From the NCBI RefSeq assembly GCF_050624435.1, contig NC_134541.1, positions 6,025,983 to 6,089,982 of the forward strand: a stretch of 64,000 nucleotides of DNA, written 5' to 3'. Origin of the DNA: Tenrec ecaudatus (lineage: Eukaryota > Chordata > Mammalia > Afrosoricida > Tenrecidae). The translations under genes and the position numbers were made by a program. Below are positions 59,246 to 64,000 of the stretch, in pieces (position 1 is the stretch's first letter; every line of letters begins with the position of its first letter). The notes beneath the pieces were generated by a model. That model worked only from the letters and a program-made list of their open reading frames with translations, ran no database searches and had not been told where the DNA came from.

Positions 59246-61202
59246 TAAAAAAAATCATTTTATTGGGGCTCGTACAACCTTTATCACAATCCATACATAC
59301 AATTCTGTCAAGCACATTTGTACATTTGTTGCCATCATTTTCAAAACATTTTCTTTCTACTTGAGCCCTTGGTATCAACTTTTCATTTTCCCCATCCCAT
59401 TCCTACCCTTCTTCCCTCATGAACCCTTGATAATTTATAAATTATTATTTTGTCATCTTTTATACGGTCCCACTTCTCTCTTCACCCACTTTTTTGTTGT
59501 CCACCCCCCTGTGAGGGGGTTATAGGTAGATCATTTTAATCAGTTCCCCCTTCTCCCCCATCTCTCCTTACCTTTCTGGTATGGCTACTCTCAATATTGG
59601 TCCTGAGGGGTTTATCTGTGCTGGATTCCCTGTGTTTCCAGCTCTTATCTGTACCCATGTACATGCTCCGGTCTAGCCAGATTTGTAAGGTAGAATTGGG
59701 ATCATGATAGGTTGCGGGGTTGGGGAGGGGTGAAGAATTAAAGAACTAGAGGAAAGTGAAGTTGTATGTTTCATAAGTGTTCTATTGCACCCTGACTGGC
59801 TCGTCTCCTCCCTGTGACCCTTCTATAAGGGGATGTCCAGTTGCCTACAGATGGGCTTTGTGTCTCCACTCCCCCTCATTCACAATGATAGGATTTTTTT
59901 GTTCTGGGTCTTTGATGCCTGATACCTGATCCTATCGACACCTTGTGACTACACAGGCTGGTTTGCTTCTTCCATGTGGGCTTTGTTGCTTCACAGCTAG
60001 ATGACCACGTTTATCTTCAAGCCTTTAAGACCCCAAATGCTGTATCTTTTGATAGCCAGACACCATCAGCTTTCTTTACCATATTTGCTTATGCACTCAC
60101 TTTGTCTTCAGCATTCATGTTGGGGAAGTTGAGCATCATGGAATGCCAGTTTAATAGAACAAAGTGCTCTTGCATTGAGGGAGTACTTGAGTAGAGGGTA
60201 CAATGTCCTTAATACCAAACTTATAAATATATGAACATAGATCTATTTCCCCATCATCATATATATATTTACATATAAACATGCCTGTATTTAGACCTCT
60301 ATAAATGCCCTTTGCCTCCTAGTTCTTCCCTCTTATTTCCTTTTACCTTCCTCCTGTCCCACTATCACGTTCAGCCTTCATTTGGGTTTCAGTAATTCCT
60401 CTTGGTTACATTGCCCTTGATCAAGCCCTACCAGGCCTCCTACACACTCCTTGCCGTAGATTTTAGATCACTTGTTGTTCCCTTCCTTCCACCCACCTCC
60501 CCATCTCCTTCCACCCACCTCCCCATCTCCCATGTCTTCCCCGGAACTGTCAGTCCAGTTGTTTTCTCCTCCAAATTGTTTATCCCGCCTATCTTATCTA
60601 GATATACATGCAGAGATAATAGTAGGCATAAAAACAAGATAGCAAAACAAAGCAACAAAAGAAAACAAAACTACCATAACAATAACAAAAAAAACCAATG
60701 ACAAAAACCGAAAATCCTATAAATACTTCAAGGTCTGTTGACCTTTAGGAGTGTTTTCTGGTCTAGTCTGATGGGGTACCTCCCCCTGGCCCCAAAGTCT
60801 ATTTTTGGTATTCCTGGGGACTTCATTGCTCTGCTTCCCTTGCTGTTCTATTGCATGCCCTTTGTGTTTTGCCTCCGTCTGGTGTGGTCAGATGGGACAC
60901 AATTCCCTGCACTGTGTTTCCATTGTTGTTTCCTGTTGTTCTGTGGGTCAGTGAGGCATGTCTTGTCTTGTGGTGGGGATGGCCCTATGGTCCTCTCTGC
61001 ATTGGCTGCTCTGAGCATGAATATCATCCTCAGGGTTTGGTGGGCCAGGATGTACTCCACTTTCTCTCCCTCCCCCTCAGCTAGATTTTCATTGCTGTCC
61101 TGTGAAGGAATTCTTCTGGGGGAAGGAGGAACTGTCCATGTAGTTGGGATTGGACCTGGCCTCTCAGACCTCTCTATTGGTTCCCTGATTTATGCCAGTA
61201 AC
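59246..61202 (-). repeat. Full-length abundant retroelement just upstream of the unit B finger exon
   Basis: About 1.96 kb, from poly(A) complement at 59,246 to 5' end 'ggttccctgatttatgccag' at 61,198. Flanked by atcatcatcctttt at 59,232-59,245 and 61,203-61,216, a perfect 14-bp target-site duplication. The uninterrupted site survives in unit A at 34,620-34,640 (accatcatcctttcgcctag). It ends only 166 bases before the exon-4 acceptor. Its last 465 bases happen to be open in the frame of the finger exon. Confidence 0.9.
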
Positions 61203-61368
61203 ATCATCATCCTTTTAACTAGTAGTCAGACTCATAACTGTTTCTACCCTAGCCCCACCGCACCCCCGGACTCCAGCAGCGAGATACTGTTTGTCATAAG
61301 AGAAGACATCACAGCTCAAGAAGCCCCCTTTAAAGCTACACTAACGGGAAACTTTCTCTCTCCTACAG

Positions 61369-63476
61369 AACCCAAATCAGAGATCTCTCCCTATTCCTCT
61401 TGCCTCCTGGCTCTCTCCTGTCAGCAAGTCCTCAGCCAGCATGTGCTTCAGATCTTCCCCAACTTGTGTGCAGAGAATCACTTCCAACCAAGGGATGCCA
61501 GCCCAGGACACCGTAAGCACCTGGAGCAGCAAGATTCTGGTCAGAGTTGCAGAAGTAGAAACATAGAAGATCAGGAAAGAAAAGATGGCTCCAAACCCTT
61601 GTGTGGAAACACAGGGGAGGGAAAGAAATCCAGCCCATCTTGGAGATGGCCAGCAAACCCCAGAGAAGGGAACACAGTGATACGACGGGAATCCGACTCA
61701 ATCCAAAGAATGAACAGCTGTGTGGAAACAGACAGAGAGCTCAAGGAATTAGAAAGCTCAAGATTTGGAACAGTCAGCTACAGAAAGGATGAGCCAGACC
61801 TTGGCCTAAAATCATATTTCATCACGAATCAGAGGAAGCTTTTCCGGAAGAAGCCACATGTGTGCATGGACTGTGGGCGAAGCTTTTGCCAAAAGTCAAC
61901 TCTCACCACACACCAGAGGATACACTCAGGAGAAAAACCACATGTGTGCAAGGAGTGCAGGCAAGACTTTACCTGCCATGCAAATCTCCTTTCACACCAG
62001 AGGATACACTCAGGCGAGAAGCCACATGTGTGTAAGGAGTGTGGGCAAGGATTTAGTCAAAAGTCATATCTAATCAAACATCAGAGGATCCACTCAGGGG
62101 AGAAGCCACATGTGTGTATGGACTGTGGGCGAAGCTTTAGTCACAGGTTTACTCTGATCACACACCTGAGGACACACTCAGGGGAGAAGCCATATGTGTG
62201 TAAGGAGTGTGCACGAGGTTTTAGCCAAAAGTCACATCTCATCAGACACCAGAGGACACACTCAGAAGAGAAGCCACATGTGTGTAAGGAGTGTGGGCGA
62301 GGCTTCAGCCAAAAGTCATATCTCATTACACACCAGAGGACACACTCAGGAGAGAAGCCATACATGTGTATGGACTGTGGGCGAAGCTTTAGTCACAGAT
62401 TATCTCTCATCAGACATCAGAGAACACACTCAGGAGAGAAGCCACACGTGTGCATGGACTGTGGGCAAAGCTTTAGTCACAGGTTAACTCTCATCAGACA
62501 CCTGAGGACTCACTCTGGAGAAAAGCCATATGTGTGTAAGGAATGTGGACGAGGATTTAGCCAAAAGTCACATCTGATCACACACCTGAAGACACATTCA
62601 GGGGACAAGCCACATGTGTGTCAGGAGTGTGGGCGAGGATTTAACCAAAAGTCACATCTCATCACACACCTGAGGACACATTCAGGGGAGAAGCCATATG
62701 TGTGTAAGGAGTGTACACGAAGATTTAACCAAAAGGCACATCTTATCAGACATCAGAGGACACATTCAGGTGAGAAGCCACATAAATGCATGGACTGTGG
62801 GCGAGGCTTTAACCAAAAGTCACATCTCATCACACACCTGAGGACACATTCAGGTGAAAAGCCTTATGTGTGCATGAGCTGTGGGCGAAGCTTTAGCCGC
62901 AGGTTAACTCTCATGACACACCTGAGGACACACTCAGGAGAGAAGCCACATGTGTGCATGGACTGTGGACGAAGCTTTAGTCACAGGTTAACTCTCATCA
63001 GACACCTGAGGACTCACTCGGGAGAGAAACCATATGTGTGTAAGGAGTGTGGCCGAGGATTTACCTGCAAAACAAATCTTCTTATGCACCAGAGGACACA
63101 CTCAGGCGAGAAGCCACATGTGTGTAAGGAGTGTGGGCAAGGCTTTAGCATAAGGTCAGTTCTCATTATACACCAGAGGACACACTCAGGGGAGAAGCCA
63201 TACATGTGTAAGGAGTGTGGGCGAAGATTTAGCCACAGGTTGACACTCATCATACACCACAGGACACATTCTGGGGAGAAGCCTTATGTGTGTAAGGTGT
63301 GTACACGTGGATTTAGCCAAAAGTCAACTCTCACCACACACCTGAGGACACACTCCGGGGAAAAGCCATATGTGTGCAAGGAGTGTGCACGAAAATTTAA
63401 CCAAAAGTCAAATCTCATCAGACATCAGAAGACACACTCAGGAGAGAAGCCACATGTGTGTAAGGAGTGTGGGTGA
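61369..63476 (+). CDS. ZNF343-like: Unit B exon 4: 19-finger C2H2 exon, truncated array, ZNF343-like
   Basis: Acceptor ctctcctacag|aacccaaa at 61,368/61,369; the spliced G plus AA gives Glu, then PKSEISPYSSCLLALSCQQV, then LSQHVLQIFPNLCAENHFQP, the spacer I remember from ZNF343. With exons 2 and 3 the protein is about 760 aa: KRAB-A 17-58, spacer about 60-221, fingers from about 222. Nineteen complete C2H2 fingers follow with HSGEKP-type linkers. The twentieth stops at HVCKECG because tgtgggTGAggc replaces the usual tgtgggCGAggc. An open frame continues upstream of the acceptor to 60,738, but that part is retroelement and intron. With 19 intact fingers it should still bind DNA. Compared with unit A, fingers 14-16 match fingers 13-15, with extra fingers after them. 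Confidence 0.88.
61857..63476 (+). repeat. 84-bp tandem coding repeat: 19 complete zinc fingers plus stump
   Basis: Nineteen 84-bp units followed by 24 bases. Helix types recur (SQKSHLI, SHRLTLI, NQKSHLI, NQKAHLI), which points to duplication of blocks of two or three fingers. Confidence 0.95.
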
Positions 63477-64000
63477 GGCTTTAGCCAAAAGTCTTATCAC
63501 ACACCAAATGACACACTCAGGGGAGAAGTCATGTGTGTATATGAACTGTGGGTGAAGCTTTAGCCACAGGTTAACTCTAATCACACACTTGACATATTCA
63601 GGAGAGCAGCCACGTGTACATGAACTGTGGGTGAGGCTTTAACCACAGGTTAACTCATAACATGAGGACACTCAGAAGAAGAGCTGTATGTGTGTAAGTA
63701 GCATTCACAAGGATGTGGTGAAAAGTCACTACATCACAACCCTGAGGATACATGCAGGGAACAACCCATATGTGCGTAAGAAGTGTACATGAGTGTTTAA
63801 CCAAAAGTTACATCATCACACCAGGAGACACTTAGGAGGGAGCTGCATGTGTGTAATGAGTGTGGGCAAAGTTTTAGTAAAAAGTCAATTATATATCAGA
63901 GGGTACACTCGGGAGAAGTCACATCTGTATAAGGAGTTTGGGCAAAGCTTGAAGCTTAGCTGTAAGCAAAGGCTTATTAAGCATCAGCTGACTCTCCAGA
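63477..64000 (+). pseudogene. Decayed distal fingers of unit B, running off the window
   Basis: Finger blocks continue: 'ggctttagccaaaagtctta', 'gaagctttagccacaggtta', 'gtgggcaaagttttagtaaa'. They carry deletions, frame changes and repeated TGA in the tgtgggYGA position. The last piece 'gcaaaggcttattaagcatc' matches the final finger of unit A (QRLIKH), so the ancestral array had about 25 fingers and ended near the window edge. This part would be 3' UTR of unit B. Confidence 0.8.

Noticed and set aside
60738-61368. In-frame N-terminal extension of the unit B finger exon (a single open frame of 912 codons from 60,738)
   Set aside because: It consists of antisense retroelement (to 61,202) and intron; a canonical acceptor at 61,368 and the matching exon in unit A define the true exon start.
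62141-63253. Antisense open frames with repeating CVLWC-type peptides inside the finger arrays
   Set aside because: They are shadows of the 84-bp coding repeat and have no independent gene signals.

Overview
This is a mammalian nuclear window, most likely from a Madagascan tenrec (Echinops telfairi or a close relative). Three independent signs point there. It carries tRNA-derived AfroSINE copies, which are restricted to Afrotheria. It carries BovB-like RTE LINE fragments. It carries short SPIN-type hAT transposons, which within Afrotheria I know only from tenrec. The species call is inference; the repeat signatures are read from the sequence.

The window is part of a tandem cluster of KRAB C2H2 zinc-finger genes that look ZNF343-like, judged from remembered features of the human protein. 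Three units lie head to tail on the + strand. Unit 0 (about 1-5,750) is a relic: intron-1 sequence joins directly to a decayed zinc-finger exon. Unit A (about 11,560-37,620) has a CpG-island promoter with a CRE, a noncoding exon 1, a short first coding exon (18,021-18,079), a 127-nt KRAB-A exon (28,194-28,320) and a zinc-finger exon (34,790-36,513), for a predicted protein of about 632 aa with 15 fingers. Unit B (about 41,500 to past the window end) has the same layout (exon 1 to 41,803; 44,102-44,160; 56,847-56,973; 61,369-63,476) and a predicted protein of about 760 aa with 19 fingers. Its array is cut by a CGA-to-TGA type stop, and decayed fingers continue to the window edge. Splice phases agree in both genes: phase 0 into KRAB, phase 1 into the finger exon.

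Units A and B stay collinear through their introns, so each insertion can be dated against the duplication. Several AfroSINE and RTE fragments are shared and therefore older. A SPIN element and a 1.3-kb retroelement are found only in A. RPL22 and TBCA retropseudogenes and several 1-2 kb retroelements are found only in B.

The rest is dominated by one abundant noncoding retroelement family, up to about 2 kb and often 5'-truncated. It ends in an AATAAA-like signal plus poly(A) and is flanked by 11-16 bp target-site duplications, which implies L1-type mobilisation. It occurs about 20 times on both strands, including nested copies, copies with an internal tandem ~190-bp unit and a subfamily with a duplicated 3' end. 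A degenerate L1 with ORF1-like and ORF2-endonuclease-like remnants runs into the tail of this family at 22,960-24,225. A U6 snRNA retrocopy (20,435-20,538) is sequence-perfect as far as I can judge.

Functionally, the two KRAB-ZNF genes would encode nuclear DNA-binding repressors of the TRIM28-recruiting type. Their finger arrays differ, so they probably bind different targets. Everything else is repeat, retrocopy or unrecognised intronic/intergenic DNA.
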